From positions 1-57,749 of the forward strand of contig JBMNJC010000011.1 of NCBI GenBank assembly GCA_050951465.1: a stretch of DNA of 57,749 nucleotides, read 5' to 3'. The notes under the pieces were generated by a model. The model made no database searches. It had not been told where the DNA came from and worked only from the letters and a program-made list of their open reading frames with translations. Shown piece by piece: positions 35,249 through 44,121 of this stretch. This DNA comes from JAAZHD01 sp012510895 (lineage in GTDB: Bacteria > Bacillota > Clostridia > Caldicoprobacterales > DTU083). Every line of letters starts with the position of its first letter. The stretch's first letter is position 1. The translations under genes were made by a program, and so were the position numbers.

Positions 35249-35644
35249 GTGGCAACTAGGATTAAAGAAAAGGCGAGAGCTCGTCACGAAAACAGAGAAA
35301 AACGCCCTCATGCCACCGCTCGTTATGTCCGAATTTCTTCCAGAAAGGTAAAAGTCGTTATAGATTTGATTCGTGGAAAGAAAGTTGGAGAAGCGCTTTC
35401 TATACTGGAGTATACTCCCAAAGCAGCATCAGAGCCGGTATTGAAGCTCCTGAAATCTGCCATAGCCAATGCAGAAAACAATCTGGATATGAATCCGGAT
35501 AACTTGTATGTGGTTGAGGTATACGCAAATCAGGGACCAACTTTGAAAAGACTGAGAGCAAGAGCGCAGGGTCGCGCCTACAGAATTCGAAAAAGAACCA
35601 GTCATATTACTATCGTTCTGGATGAACTTAAAGCTGAAGCATAA
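35249..35644 (+). CDS. rplV: 50S ribosomal protein L22
   Basis: Exit-tunnel protein touching all six 23S domains. The 131 residues include ATARYVRISSRKVKVVIDLI and the tunnel hairpin LKRLRARAQGRAYRIRKRTS. GTG start at 35249 after GGAGG. Confidence 0.97.
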   Translation: MATRIKEKARARHENREKRPHATARYVRISSRKVKVVIDLIRGKKVGEALSILEYTPKAASEPVLKLLKSAIANAENNLDMNPDNLYVVEVYANQGPTLKRLRARAQGRAYRIRKRTSHITIVLDELKAEA

Positions 35645-35657
35645 GGAGGGATAATGA

Positions 35658-36323
35658 GTGGGTCAGAAAGTAAATCCCCATGGACTCCGGGTCGGAGTTA
35701 TAAAAGAATGGGATGCTAAATGGTTTGCATCTAAGAAGGATTTTGCAGAGCACCTTATTGAAGATGTCAAGCTGAGGGAAATGCTGAAAAAGAAACTTTA
35801 TGATGCAGGCATCTCAAAAATAGAGATTGAAAGAGCGGCTAATCGAATAAAAGTTAATATTTATACCGCGAAACCAGGAATCGTTATCGGAAGAGGCGGC
35901 ACCGGCGCGGATACAATTAAGAAAGAAATAGAGAAGTTTACTAAGAAATCAGCTATTTTGAACATCGTAGATATTAAATCACCCGACACAGACGCACAGT
36001 TGGTAGCAGAGAATATTGCTGCTCAGCTTGAGCGCAGGATTTCCTTCAGAAGAGCCATGAAACAGGCCATGCAGCGCGCCATGAAGGCCGGGGCAAAGGG
36101 AATCAAAACCATGGTATCAGGGCGTCTTGGCGGGGCAGATATAGCCAGAAGTGAAGGATATCATGAAGGAACCATACCCCTGCAGACACTCAGAGCTGAT
36201 ATTGAATACGGCTTTGCAGAAGCAGATACCACATTTGGCAAACTGGGTGTAAAGGTATGGATATATAAAGGAGAAGTTCTTCCGAAGGCAAAGAATAAAC
36301 CGGCTGCGGAAGGAGGAAAATAA
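35658..36323 (+). CDS. rpsC: 30S ribosomal protein S3
   Basis: mRNA-entry protein with helicase function. The 221 residues begin MGQKVNPHGLRVGVIK, have the KH-domain loop GIVIGRGGTGAD and the C-terminal VSGRLGGADIARSE. GTG start at 35658 with AAGGAGGG upstream. Confidence 0.97.
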   Translation: MGQKVNPHGLRVGVIKEWDAKWFASKKDFAEHLIEDVKLREMLKKKLYDAGISKIEIERAANRIKVNIYTAKPGIVIGRGGTGADTIKKEIEKFTKKSAILNIVDIKSPDTDAQLVAENIAAQLERRISFRRAMKQAMQRAMKAGAKGIKTMVSGRLGGADIARSEGYHEGTIPLQTLRADIEYGFAEADTTFGKLGVKVWIYKGEVLPKAKNKPAAEGGK

Positions 36324-36324
36324 T

Positions 36325-36759
36325 ATGTTAATGCCAAAAAGAGTGAAACGTCGTAAACAGTTCCGCGGCAGAATGACCGGTAAGGCAAGCCGTGGAAACA
36401 AAGTAACTTATGGTCAATATGGATTGCAGGCTTTGGATCCCTGCTGGATTACAAGCAATCAGATAGAAGCTGCTCGTGTTGCCATGACTCGTTATATCAG
36501 AAGAGGCGGCAACGTGTGGGTTAAGGTCTTTCCGGATAAACCTGTAACAGCGAAACCTGCGGAAACACGTATGGGAAGCGGAAAAGGTTCTCCAGAGTAC
36601 TGGGTAGCTGTTGTAAAGCCCGGTAGAGTTCTCTTCGAAATTGCCGGCGTATCTGAAGAAGTTGCTAAAGAAGCGTTTCGACTGGCAGCGCACAAACTTC
36701 CTGTAAATACCAAGTTTGTGACTAGAGAAGGATTGGGTGGTGAAGGCAATGAAGGCTAA
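36325..36759 (+). CDS. rplP: 50S ribosomal protein L16
   Basis: Near the A-site tRNA elbow. The 144 residues begin MLMPKRVKRRKQFRGRM and contain YGLQALDPCWITSNQIEAAR and MGSGKGSPEYWVAVVKPG. GGAGG lies 7 bases before ATG 36325. Its end overlaps rpmC. Confidence 0.97.
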   Translation: MLMPKRVKRRKQFRGRMTGKASRGNKVTYGQYGLQALDPCWITSNQIEAARVAMTRYIRRGGNVWVKVFPDKPVTAKPAETRMGSGKGSPEYWVAVVKPGRVLFEIAGVSEEVAKEAFRLAAHKLPVNTKFVTREGLGGEGNEG

Positions 36760-36952
36760 TAGATTCAGAGAAATGTCTCAAGAGGAACTTAATCAGAATC
36801 TGGCCGATTTTAAAAGCGAATTGTTCAACCTTCGATTCCAATTAGCAACAGGTCAATTGGATAATCCCATGCGGATTCGTGAGGTAAAGAAGAATATTGC
36901 CAGAGTTAAGACCATTCTTAGAGAAAGAGAACTTAAAGCCAATAAGGCTTGA
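36749..36952 (+). CDS. rpmC: 50S ribosomal protein L29
   Basis: Small tunnel-exit protein. The 67 residues (MKANRFREMSQEEL, then FNLRFQLATGQLDNP) form the usual helical hairpin. I prefer ATG 36749, with GGGTGGTG upstream; an in-frame GTG at 36737 is possible. It overlaps the end of rplP by 11 bases, suggesting coupling. Confidence 0.94.
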   Translation: MKANRFREMSQEELNQNLADFKSELFNLRFQLATGQLDNPMRIREVKKNIARVKTILRERELKANKA

Positions 36953-36972
36953 CAGGAAGGGAGGAATAACCC

Positions 36973-37236
36973 GTGGCTGAAGGAGTAAGAGGAAATCGCA
37001 AGACTCGGGTCGGAGTAGTTGTCAGCAATAAGATGGATAAAACCATTGTGGTTCTTGTAGAGACTCGGGTAAAGCATAAATTATACGGAAAAACCATTAA
37101 ACGATCCACCAAACTGAAAGCTCATGATGAGAACAACGTATGTCAGATAGGTGATCGCGTAAGAATCATGGAAACAAGACCATTGAGCCGTGACAAACGC
37201 TGGCGGCTGGTGGAGATCATAGAAAAGGCACAATAA
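36973..37236 (+). CDS. rpsQ: 30S ribosomal protein S17
   Basis: Primary 16S-binding protein. The 87 residues include RKTRVGVVVSNKMDKTIVV and DRVRIMETRPLSRDKRWRL. GTG start at 36973 after GGGAGGAA. Confidence 0.96.
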   Translation: MAEGVRGNRKTRVGVVVSNKMDKTIVVLVETRVKHKLYGKTIKRSTKLKAHDENNVCQIGDRVRIMETRPLSRDKRWRLVEIIEKAQ

Positions 37237-37307
37237 GGGAATCAGGCATTATTTTTCCAATGAGGAAGATGGATAAATATGCTTGCTGACCGAAAGGAGG
37301 GTACAGA

Positions 37308-37676
37308 ATGATCCAGAAAGAAAGCCGTTTAAATGTTGCTGATAATACCGGAGCAAAAGAGATTATGTGCATTCAGGTTCTTGGCGGTTCCAAAAGGAAA
37401 TATGCCAATATCGGAGACGTTATTGTTGCTTCTGTTAAAAGCGCAACACCCGGCGGTGTTGTAAAAAAAGGCGAAGTAGTCAGAGCTGTCATTGTCCGTA
37501 CCAGTAAGGGTATCAGAAGACCGGACGGCTCGACCATCAAGTTCGATGACAATGCAGCTGTAATTATAAATGAACAGAAACAGCCCAGAGGTACCCGTAT
37601 CTTTGGCCCTATTGCCAGAGAGCTGAGGGATAAAGATTACATGAAAATTATTTCACTTGCACCGGAAGTATTATAG
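37308..37676 (+). CDS. rplN: 50S ribosomal protein L14
   Basis: Inter-subunit bridge protein. The 122 residues begin MIQKESRLNVADNTGAKE and include VVRTSKGIRRPDGS-type VIVRTSKGIRRPDGSTIKF. AAAGGAGGG precedes the ATG. First gene of the spc part of the cluster. Confidence 0.97.
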   Translation: MIQKESRLNVADNTGAKEIMCIQVLGGSKRKYANIGDVIVASVKSATPGGVVKKGEVVRAVIVRTSKGIRRPDGSTIKFDDNAAVIINEQKQPRGTRIFGPIARELRDKDYMKIISLAPEVL

Positions 37677-37691
37677 GAGGAGGTGGTTGCT

Positions 37692-38027
37692 GTGGTGAAT
37701 GTACCAAGAAAATTGCATGTTAAAAAAGGAGATACCGTAGAAATCATCTCCGGAAAAGACAAATCCAAACGAGGCAAAGTGCTTACTGCATTACCCAAAG
37801 AAGGAAAGATAATTGTAGAGGGTGTCAATATACTGACGAAGCACCGTAAGCCGAGAAGCGTTGGCGAAGAAGGCGGCATTATTAAGGTTGAAGGGCCTAT
37901 CTATGCCTCTAAGGCCATGCTGGTATGCAATAAATGCAACAAAGCCACCCGTGTAGGTCGCAGAATACTGGAAGACGGGACCAAGGTCAGAGTTTGCAAA
38001 GTTTGCAATGAAATCATAGATGATTAA
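37692..38027 (+). CDS. rplX: 50S ribosomal protein L24
   Basis: Assembly initiator of the large subunit. The KOW motif is KKGDTVEIISGKDKSKRGKV, and a C-terminal pair of CxxC sequences (CNKCNK and CKVCNE) suggests a zinc site. I start at GTG 37692, 6-8 bases after AGGAGGAGGTG; GTG 37695 is equally possible. GTG 37683 overlaps that site. About 111 residues. Confidence 0.94.
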   Translation: MVNVPRKLHVKKGDTVEIISGKDKSKRGKVLTALPKEGKIIVEGVNILTKHRKPRSVGEEGGIIKVEGPIYASKAMLVCNKCNKATRVGRRILEDGTKVRVCKVCNEIIDD

Positions 38028-38054
38028 GTTTTTCTCTGAAGGGAGGTAAAAGAT

Positions 38055-38594
38055 TTGGCTCGTTTAAGAGATTATTATATAAATGAAGCAGTACCCGCAT
38101 TAATGGAAAAGTTTAAATATAAAAATGTTATGGAAGTACCCAAATTAGAGAAGATTGTACTCAATATGGGCGTTGGAGATGCAAAGGAAAATCCTAAGTT
38201 TCTCGAATCGGCTGTGGAAGAGCTGGCCGCTATTACCGGACAGAGACCGGTAATCACAAAGGCAAAAAAATCCGTTGCTGCTTTTAAAGTAAGGCAAGGT
38301 ATGAACATCGGGGCAAAGGTTACCCTTCGCGGAACAAGGATGTACGAATTCCTTGATCGACTGATCAATGTAGCGCTTCCTCGCGTACGTGACTTTCGCG
38401 GCCTTTCAGACAAATCCTTTGACGGAAGAGGAAACTATGCACTCGGAATTAAGGAGCAGTTGATCTTTCCTGAAATCAACTACGACAAGATTGACAAAGT
38501 CAGAGGTTTAGACGTAATTATTGTTACAACTGCAAAGACCGACGAAGAAGCAAGGGAATTGCTGCGCATTCTGGGAATGCCTTTTGTAAGCTGA
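38055..38594 (+). CDS. rplE: 50S ribosomal protein L5
   Basis: Binds 5S rRNA and contacts P-site tRNA. The 179 residues include LEKIVLNMGVGDAKENPK, GQRPVITKAKKSVAAFKVR and GRGNYALGIKEQLIFPEI. TTG start at 38055 after GGGAGG. Confidence 0.97.
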   Translation: MARLRDYYINEAVPALMEKFKYKNVMEVPKLEKIVLNMGVGDAKENPKFLESAVEELAAITGQRPVITKAKKSVAAFKVRQGMNIGAKVTLRGTRMYEFLDRLINVALPRVRDFRGLSDKSFDGRGNYALGIKEQLIFPEINYDKIDKVRGLDVIIVTTAKTDEEARELLRILGMPFVS

Positions 38595-38626
38595 GACTGG
38601 CCCAAAAATAAGGAGGGAAAAGACAA

Positions 38627-38812
38627 GTGGCAAAAAAATCGATGAAGGTTAAACAACAGCGAGCCCCTAAATTTTCGACCCGCTCTTATACAAGATGCGG
38701 ACTATGCGGACGTCCGCGTTCTGTACTGAGGAAATTTGGCATCTGCCGGGTTTGCTTCAGAGAATTGGCACACAAGGGACAGATACCCGGTGTAAGGAAG
38801 GCTAGCTGGTAG
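38627..38812 (+). CDS. rpsN: 30S ribosomal protein S14, zinc-binding type Z
   Basis: Small-subunit head protein. The 61 residues are the short form with two CxxC pairs (RCGLCGRPRS and ICRVCFRE) that bind zinc, then ELAHKGQIPGVRKASW. GTG start at 38627 after AAGGAGGG. Confidence 0.97.
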   Translation: MAKKSMKVKQQRAPKFSTRSYTRCGLCGRPRSVLRKFGICRVCFRELAHKGQIPGVRKASW

Positions 38813-38841
38813 TCAGTCGATACTGGAAGGAGGTATAATTT

Positions 38842-39240
38842 ATGGTAATGACAGATCCCATTGCGGATATGTTAACCCGCATAAGAAATGCATTGGTAGT
38901 TAAGCATGATGTAGTACAGGTGCCGGCCTCCAACATCAAGAAGGCCATTGCAGATATATTGGCAGAAGAAGGTTTCATTAAAGGATATACTGTAATTGAT
39001 GATGGACTGCAAGGCATGTTGAAAATAAACTTAAAGTATGCTCCCAATAACGAAAGCGTCATAAGCGGTTTGAAAAGAATCAGCAAACCCGGCCTGAGAG
39101 TATATGCACGCAAGGATGAAGTTCCCAAGGTGCTGGGAGGACTCGGAATTGCCATCATATCCACATCAAAAGGAGTTATGACGGATAAGAAGGCCAGGGA
39201 ATTAGGTGTTGGTGGAGAAGTACTATGCTACGTCTGGTAA
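38842..39240 (+). CDS. rpsH: 30S ribosomal protein S8
   Basis: Central-domain 16S-binding protein; in E. coli it is the spc-operon repressor. The 132 residues include DPIADMLTRIRNA and the C-terminal STSKGVMTDKKARELGVGGE. AAGGAGGT lies 7 bases before ATG 38842; ATG 38848 is a close alternative. Confidence 0.97.
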   Translation: MVMTDPIADMLTRIRNALVVKHDVVQVPASNIKKAIADILAEEGFIKGYTVIDDGLQGMLKINLKYAPNNESVISGLKRISKPGLRVYARKDEVPKVLGGLGIAIISTSKGVMTDKKARELGVGGEVLCYVW

Positions 39241-39288
39241 TCATAGTTTTTGCAAACTGAAATAGGTAATGGAAGGCGGTGTTAAGAT

Positions 39289-39828
39289 ATGTCGCGAATA
39301 GGCAAACTTCCTGTGGAAATTCCCAACGGGGTGACCGTTACGGTAAATGACGGAAATGTAGTAAGCGTAAAAGGACCTAAGGGAGAATTGACACAGAAAA
39401 TTCATACAGATATGCAGGTTATTCTTGAAGGGAACATCCTTAAAGTAGAGCGTCCCTCAAACAGCAAACATCACAGATCATTACATGGACTCAGCCGTTC
39501 ACTTTTGAACAATATGATAGAGGGCGTAACCAAGGGCTATGAAAAATCCCTGGAGATTAGCGGTGTAGGATACAGAGCACAAAAACAAGGAAAGAAATTG
39601 GTTTTAACAGTTGGATACTCCCATCCTGTGGAAATTCCGGAAGAGGACGGGATAGAGTTCGATGTGCCGGCTCCCAATAAGATAGTTGTCAAAGGAATTG
39701 ACAAGCAGAAGGTAGGAGCCATGGCTGCAAAAGTTCGTGCCGTAAGAGAGCCGGAGCCATATAAAGGTAAGGGGATTAAATATGAAAATGAAAGAATATA
39801 TCGAAAAGAAGGCAAGACTGCTAATTAG
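39289..39828 (+). CDS. rplF: 50S ribosomal protein L6
   Basis: Binds near the sarcin-ricin loop. The 179 residues begin MSRIGKLPVEIPNGVTVTV and include the C-terminal GIDKQKVGAMAAKVRAVREP and PYKGKGIKYENE. Ribosome binding site GGAAGGCGGTG. Confidence 0.97.
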   Translation: MSRIGKLPVEIPNGVTVTVNDGNVVSVKGPKGELTQKIHTDMQVILEGNILKVERPSNSKHHRSLHGLSRSLLNNMIEGVTKGYEKSLEISGVGYRAQKQGKKLVLTVGYSHPVEIPEEDGIEFDVPAPNKIVVKGIDKQKVGAMAAKVRAVREPEPYKGKGIKYENERIYRKEGKTAN

Positions 39829-39850
39829 TACGGGAAGGAGTGTAGCTTAG

Positions 39851-40219
39851 GTGATCATTAAAAAAGATAAGAACATTGCAAGAAAGATCAGACATGCGAG
39901 AGTTCGGAAAAAAGTATCCGGAACTGAAGAAAGACCTCGCTTAAGCGTTTATCGCAGTCTGAAACATCTTTACGTTCAGTTAATAAACGACGAAAATGGA
40001 ACCACCCTTGTAGCTGCTTCTACCCTGGATCCGGCTTTGAGGGATAAAGTTGCGAACATGACCAAGAAAGAAGCTGCAAGATGTGTAGGTGAAGCTGTAG
40101 CGAAAAAAGCCTTGGAAAAGGGTATCAAGCAGGTAGTATTTGACCGCAGCGGTTACATCTACCACGGACGTATAATGGAAGTTGCAGCCGGTGCGCGTGA
40201 AGTCGGACTGGATTTTTAA
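39851..40219 (+). CDS. rplR: 50S ribosomal protein L18
   Basis: 5S rRNA-binding protein. The 122 residues include RIRHARVRKK-type KIRHARVRKKVSGTEERPRL and the C-terminal FDRSGYIYHGRIMEVAAGAR. GTG start at 39851 after GGGAAGGAG. Confidence 0.97.
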   Translation: MIIKKDKNIARKIRHARVRKKVSGTEERPRLSVYRSLKHLYVQLINDENGTTLVAASTLDPALRDKVANMTKKEAARCVGEAVAKKALEKGIKQVVFDRSGYIYHGRIMEVAAGAREVGLDF

Positions 40220-40232
40220 AGGAGGGAAACAG

Positions 40233-40742
40233 ATGGACCGAAGAGACCGTATAGATGCCAGTACACTGGATCTAAAAGAAAGAGTGGTAAGCATTAACCG
40301 GGTCGCCAAGGTTGTAAAAGGTGGTCGTAATTTTCGTTTCAACACCGTTGTTGTAGTAGGCGATGAAAACGGGCATGTTGGCGTAGGAGTAGGAAAAGCA
40401 GCTGAAATTCCGGAAGCCATACGCAAGGGAACCGAAGATGCAAAAAAACACCTGATTAAGGTGCCTATTGTAAATACAACTATTCCTCACGAAGTGATCG
40501 GTAATTTCGGAGCAGGATGTGTTTTGCTGAAACCTGCTGAAGAGGGTACCGGTGTTATTGCAGGCGGACCTGTTCGTGCAGTATTGGAATTAGCAGGCAT
40601 TCGTGATATCAGAACAAAGTCTTTAGGCTCCAATAACCCCAGAAACATGATAAATGCTACCATCGACGGACTTTCCAAATTGAAAACCGTTGAGGATGTT
40701 GCCAAACTAAGGGGAAAATCCGTTGAAGATATTTTAGGTTAG
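40233..40742 (+). CDS. rpsE: 30S ribosomal protein S5
   Basis: Decoding-fidelity protein. The 169 residues contain KERVVSINRVAKVVKGGRNF and VGVGVGKAAEIPEAIRKG, then PAEEGTGVIAGGPVRAVLE. I start at ATG 40233, 5 bases after AAGGAGGG; the frame is open further upstream but overlaps rplR. Confidence 0.97.
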   Translation: MDRRDRIDASTLDLKERVVSINRVAKVVKGGRNFRFNTVVVVGDENGHVGVGVGKAAEIPEAIRKGTEDAKKHLIKVPIVNTTIPHEVIGNFGAGCVLLKPAEEGTGVIAGGPVRAVLELAGIRDIRTKSLGSNNPRNMINATIDGLSKLKTVEDVAKLRGKSVEDILG

Positions 40743-40755
40743 GAGGGAGCTGTCA

Positions 40756-40941
40756 ATGGCTAAATTGAAGGTTACCCAAATAAAGAGCACCATAGGCAGT
40801 CGCAAGGATCATATTGCAACCATGGAAGCCTTGGGTTTAAGAAAAATTAATTCATTTAGAATACATGAAGATAATGCCGTTATCAGAGGCATGATAAAGA
40901 AAGTAAAGCATCTTGTTTCTGTAGAAGAGATCGATGGATAA
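40756..40941 (+). CDS. rpmD: 50S ribosomal protein L30
   Basis: Small 61-residue protein of the large subunit: KVTQIKSTIGSRKDHIATME, then LGLRKINSF. GGAGGGAG precedes the ATG. Between rpsE and rplO as usual. Confidence 0.96.
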   Translation: MAKLKVTQIKSTIGSRKDHIATMEALGLRKINSFRIHEDNAVIRGMIKKVKHLVSVEEIDG

Positions 40942-40956
40942 AGGAGGTGCAACCCA

Positions 40957-41397
40957 ATGAAACTACATGATTTAAGGCCGGCAGAAGGCGCTGTAAAAAC
41001 TGCCCTCAGGAAAGGCAGGGGAATAGGTTCCGGTCTTGGAAAAACATCAGGCCGCGGACATAAAGGCCAGAAATCAAGAAGCGGCAGCGGTGTGAGACCG
41101 GGGTTTGAAGGTGGTCAGATGCCGCTAACCAGAAGGCTGCCCAAAAGAGGTTTCACCAATATATTTGCCAAGACATATTCCTTGGTTAGTTTAAGAGACT
41201 TAGATAAATTTGAAGAAGGTACTATAATAACTCCGGGTTTGATGTATGAAAAAGGTCTGATTAAGAAAGCTGACAGCAATATTAAGGTATTGGCCAATGG
41301 AGATCTGACAAAGAGTTTAACAGTTCAGGCTCATAAGTTCAGTAAATCCGCCAAAGAAAAGATTGAAGCTTCCGGTGGAAAAGCAGAGGTGATTTAA
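40957..41397 (+). CDS. rplO: 50S ribosomal protein L15
   Basis: Late-assembly protein with a long Gly/Arg-rich N-terminal extension: GRGIGSGLGKTSGRGHKGQK, then GFEGGQMPLTRRLPKRGF. 146 residues. AAAGGAGGTG precedes the ATG. The stop is one base before the secY start codon. Confidence 0.97.
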   Translation: MKLHDLRPAEGAVKTALRKGRGIGSGLGKTSGRGHKGQKSRSGSGVRPGFEGGQMPLTRRLPKRGFTNIFAKTYSLVSLRDLDKFEEGTIITPGLMYEKGLIKKADSNIKVLANGDLTKSLTVQAHKFSKSAKEKIEASGGKAEVI

Positions 41398-41398
41398 G

Positions 41399-42670
41399 GT
41401 GTGGGAAACCCTAAAGAATGCCTGGAAGATTGAGGACCTGCGGAAGAAAATAATTTTTACTCTGATTATGCTTTTGGTTTACCGTGTAGGAACTTATGTA
41501 CCGGTGCCCGGCGTAGACAGTTCCTTTATCAAAGCTGTAATCGATCAGAGTGGATTGCTGGGATTCCTTAATATTATTTCCGGTGGAGCATTTGCAAACT
41601 TTACCGTATTCGCCATGTCCATCACCCCTTATATTAATGCCTCTATTATTATGCAGCTTTTGACTGTAGCTATACCCAAGTTAGAGCAGCTGGCAAAGGA
41701 AGGGGAAGAAGGCAGAAAGAAAATTGCCCAGTATACAAGGTACTTTACAGTTATTTTAGCTTTTATACAGGCTTTCGGAATTACGTTTGGTTTGGCCAGA
41801 AGCAGCGGTGCACTGCTTCAGAATAATGTATGGACCTATATCGTTGTATCAATGACTCTTACTGCCGGTACTGCATTTCTGATGTGGCTGGGAGAACAGA
41901 TTACGGAAAAAGGCATTGGGAACGGAATTTCTCTGATAATTTTCACCAGCATTATATCCCGGGCTCCCATTGCAGTAGTGAGGCTGTTCGAAATGGCTTT
42001 CCGTACAAAGAGCATGAACCCCCTCTTATTGCCGCTTATACTCGTATTTATGGTAGCATTGATAGCAGGTGTTATCTTTATTGATATGGGGCAGAGAAGG
42101 ATACCGGTACAATACTCCAAGAGAGTGGTCGGACGAAAGGTTTACGGAGGTCAAAGCACTCATATTCCGATGAAGGTAAATTCTTCAGGCGTACTTCCCA
42201 TCATCTTTGCAGTTTCCATTCTGGCAGTTCCGCAGACCATTGCGCAGTTTACAGCGCAAGACAGCGGGTTTGCATTATGGGTTGATAAGTATTTCAGCCA
42301 GGACAGCGGTTTATATGCTGTATTATATGCCTTAATGATTATATTCTTCACATTCTTCTATACACAAATTACCTTTAATCCTGTTGAGATTTCAAATAAT
42401 CTTAAACAGTATGGCGGATTTGTCCAGGGCATAAGACCGGGTAAGCCCACTGCGGATTATCTTATGCGGATTTCCAATCGCCTGACTTTAGTAGGAGCAT
42501 TATTCCTGGCATTCGTTGCTATCATTCCTATAGTTGTGACGGCAATTACCAAAGTTCCCATGTCTTTTGGAGGAACGGCCATACTCATTGTAGTCGGTGT
42601 TGCAATGGAAACTTCCAAGCAATTGGAATCTCAAATGCTTATGCGGCATTATAAAGGTTTTTTGAAGTAA
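41399..42670 (+). CDS. secY: Preprotein translocase subunit SecY
   Basis: Pore subunit of the Sec channel in the cytoplasmic membrane. The 423 residues have about ten membrane segments. Landmarks are RVGTYVPVPGVD at the N-terminus, FAMSITPYINASIIMQLL, the IDMGQRRIPVQYSKRVVG loop and QYGGFVQGIRPGKPTADYL. GTG start at 41399, immediately after the rplO stop, with AGAGGTGA inside rplO. Unlike in most Firmicutes, the next gene is map, not adk. Confidence 0.97.
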   Translation: MWETLKNAWKIEDLRKKIIFTLIMLLVYRVGTYVPVPGVDSSFIKAVIDQSGLLGFLNIISGGAFANFTVFAMSITPYINASIIMQLLTVAIPKLEQLAKEGEEGRKKIAQYTRYFTVILAFIQAFGITFGLARSSGALLQNNVWTYIVVSMTLTAGTAFLMWLGEQITEKGIGNGISLIIFTSIISRAPIAVVRLFEMAFRTKSMNPLLLPLILVFMVALIAGVIFIDMGQRRIPVQYSKRVVGRKVYGGQSTHIPMKVNSSGVLPIIFAVSILAVPQTIAQFTAQDSGFALWVDKYFSQDSGLYAVLYALMIIFFTFFYTQITFNPVEISNNLKQYGGFVQGIRPGKPTADYLMRISNRLTLVGALFLAFVAIIPIVVTAITKVPMSFGGTAILIVVGVAMETSKQLESQMLMRHYKGFLK

Positions 42671-42679
42671 GGAAGAATC

Positions 42680-43429
42680 ATGATTATATTAAAGTCAAAA
42701 AAAGAAATAGAAATTATGCGGGAAGCCGGTAAGATCACTGCCGGTGCTCTGGAACTGATCGAAAAGAACATACAACCGGGAGTGACTACGGCCTGCCTTA
42801 ACAATATAGCTGAGGAGTATATTTTAAGCCATAATGCAGTGCCGGCTTTTAAGGGGTATCAGGGTTTTCCTGCAAGTATTTGCGCATCGGTCAATGCCCA
42901 GGTGGTGCATGGTATTCCCAACGATGAAAGGCTGAAGGAAGGCGATATAGTCAGCATAGACATAGGCGCTGTTTTCAGGGGATATTATGGCGATGCAGCC
43001 AGAACTTTCCCGGTTGGGAATATCAGCGAAGAGGCGGCTCTTTTGATTAAAACAACAGAGGAATCGTTTTTTGAAGGCTTGAAATATGCTCGTGTGGGGT
43101 ATCGCCTTTCCGACATGTCACATGCAATTCAGGCCTATGTCGAGTCAAGAGGCTATTCGGTGGTCAAATCCTTTGTAGGGCACGGTATAGGAAGGAATAT
43201 GCATGAAGATCCACAGGTTCCCAACTTCGGCAATCCGGGAATGGGACCAAGATTCCGCCCCGGAATGACCTTGGCTGTAGAGCCTATGGTGAACCAGGGG
43301 ACGGATGAGGTAGAGATTTTGGCGGATGGATGGACGGTATTAACCAAGGACAGAAGTCTGTCCGCTCATTATGAAAATACAATTGTTATCACTGACGAAG
43401 AGCCACTCATTCTCACCTTGGAAGGGTAG
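42680..43429 (+). CDS. map: Methionine aminopeptidase, type I
   Basis: Removes initiator methionine. The five metal ligands are visible in VSIDIGAVFRGYYGDAARTF (two Asp), SFVGHGIGRNMHEDPQVPN (His), AVEPMVNQG (Glu) and SAHYENTIVIT with Glu. 249 residues. The site GGAAG before ATG 42680 is modest. It follows secY by nine bases; adk, normally between them, is missing. Confidence 0.95.
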   Translation: MIILKSKKEIEIMREAGKITAGALELIEKNIQPGVTTACLNNIAEEYILSHNAVPAFKGYQGFPASICASVNAQVVHGIPNDERLKEGDIVSIDIGAVFRGYYGDAARTFPVGNISEEAALLIKTTEESFFEGLKYARVGYRLSDMSHAIQAYVESRGYSVVKSFVGHGIGRNMHEDPQVPNFGNPGMGPRFRPGMTLAVEPMVNQGTDEVEILADGWTVLTKDRSLSAHYENTIVITDEEPLILTLEG

Positions 43430-43436
43430 GGATACC

Positions 43437-43715
43437 ATGATAACAGATGAATATCAGGTTGGCAGGGTTGTGCTGGCGAAAGCCGGCAGGGATAAGGGTA
43501 AGGCCTTTATCATTATCCGGCGGCTGGACAATGATTATGTATACATCGCAGACGGCGCAGGCCGAACCCTGAGCAAGCCGAAGAAGAAAAAAATCAAACA
43601 TCTGAAACCAAGACCCATATTAGTAAAGGAGCTTAAGGAAAAGCTCGAATCAGGCAGTTATGTGCTTGATGCGGATATCAGAAAATGGTTAACTAATTTA
43701 GGGTATAACAAATAA
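43437..43715 (+). CDS. KOW-domain RNA-binding protein, L14e/L6e/L27e-like
   Basis: A 92-residue protein found in this position in many Clostridia. The N-terminal KOW motif is VGRVVLAKAGRDKGKAFII, followed by YVYIADGAGRTLSKPKKKK, which resembles archaeal/eukaryal L14e and L6e. I start at ATG 43437, as GGAAGGGTAGGG precedes it; the upstream extension overlaps map. It probably binds RNA, possibly on the ribosome, but its role is not known to me. Confidence 0.88.
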   Translation: MITDEYQVGRVVLAKAGRDKGKAFIIIRRLDNDYVYIADGAGRTLSKPKKKKIKHLKPRPILVKELKEKLESGSYVLDADIRKWLTNLGYNK

Positions 43716-43730
43716 GGAGGGTGGTATTCC

Positions 43731-43952
43731 TTGGCAAAGGACGATGTAATTGAAGTTGAGGGCACTGTCGTGGAAGCATTGCCTAATGCCATGTTTCAGG
43801 TTGAATTGGAGAACGGGCATCAGGTACTCGCTCATATATCAGGAAAATTAAGAATGAATTTTATAAGAATTCTTCCGGGAGACAAGGTTACGGTTGAATT
43901 GTCCCCCTATGATTTAACACGTGGTCGAATTACTTGGCGCGGAAAAGGATAA
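43731..43952 (+). CDS. infA: Translation initiation factor IF-1
   Basis: OB-fold protein that fills the A site in initiation. The 73 residues read MAKDDVIEVEGTVVEALPNA and so on to LTRGRITWRGKG. TTG start at 43731 after AAGGAGGG. Followed by rpmJ and rpsM, the standard order. Confidence 0.97.
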   Translation: MAKDDVIEVEGTVVEALPNAMFQVELENGHQVLAHISGKLRMNFIRILPGDKVTVELSPYDLTRGRITWRGKG

Positions 43953-43966
43953 GGAGGGCTTGAAAG

Positions 43967-44080
43967 ATGAAAGTAAGACCGTCTGTAAAACCTATGTGCG
44001 AAAAATGCCAGGTTATTAAGAGAAAAGGCAGAGTAGTGGTCATCTGCGAAAACCCTAAGCATAAGCAAAGACAGGGTTAA
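43967..44080 (+). CDS. rpmJ: 50S ribosomal protein L36, zinc-binding form
   Basis: A 37-residue protein starting MKVRPSVKPMCEKC and ending KHKQRQG. The Cys/His set C11, C14, C27 and H32 forms the zinc site of the C+ type. AAGGAGGG lies 9 bases before ATG 43967. Short but unmistakable, between infA and rpsM. Confidence 0.96.
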   Translation: MKVRPSVKPMCEKCQVIKRKGRVVVICENPKHKQRQG

Positions 44081-44121
44081 GAACTGTAAAAATATGCAAT
44101 AATTAATATGGAGGTGTAGTA

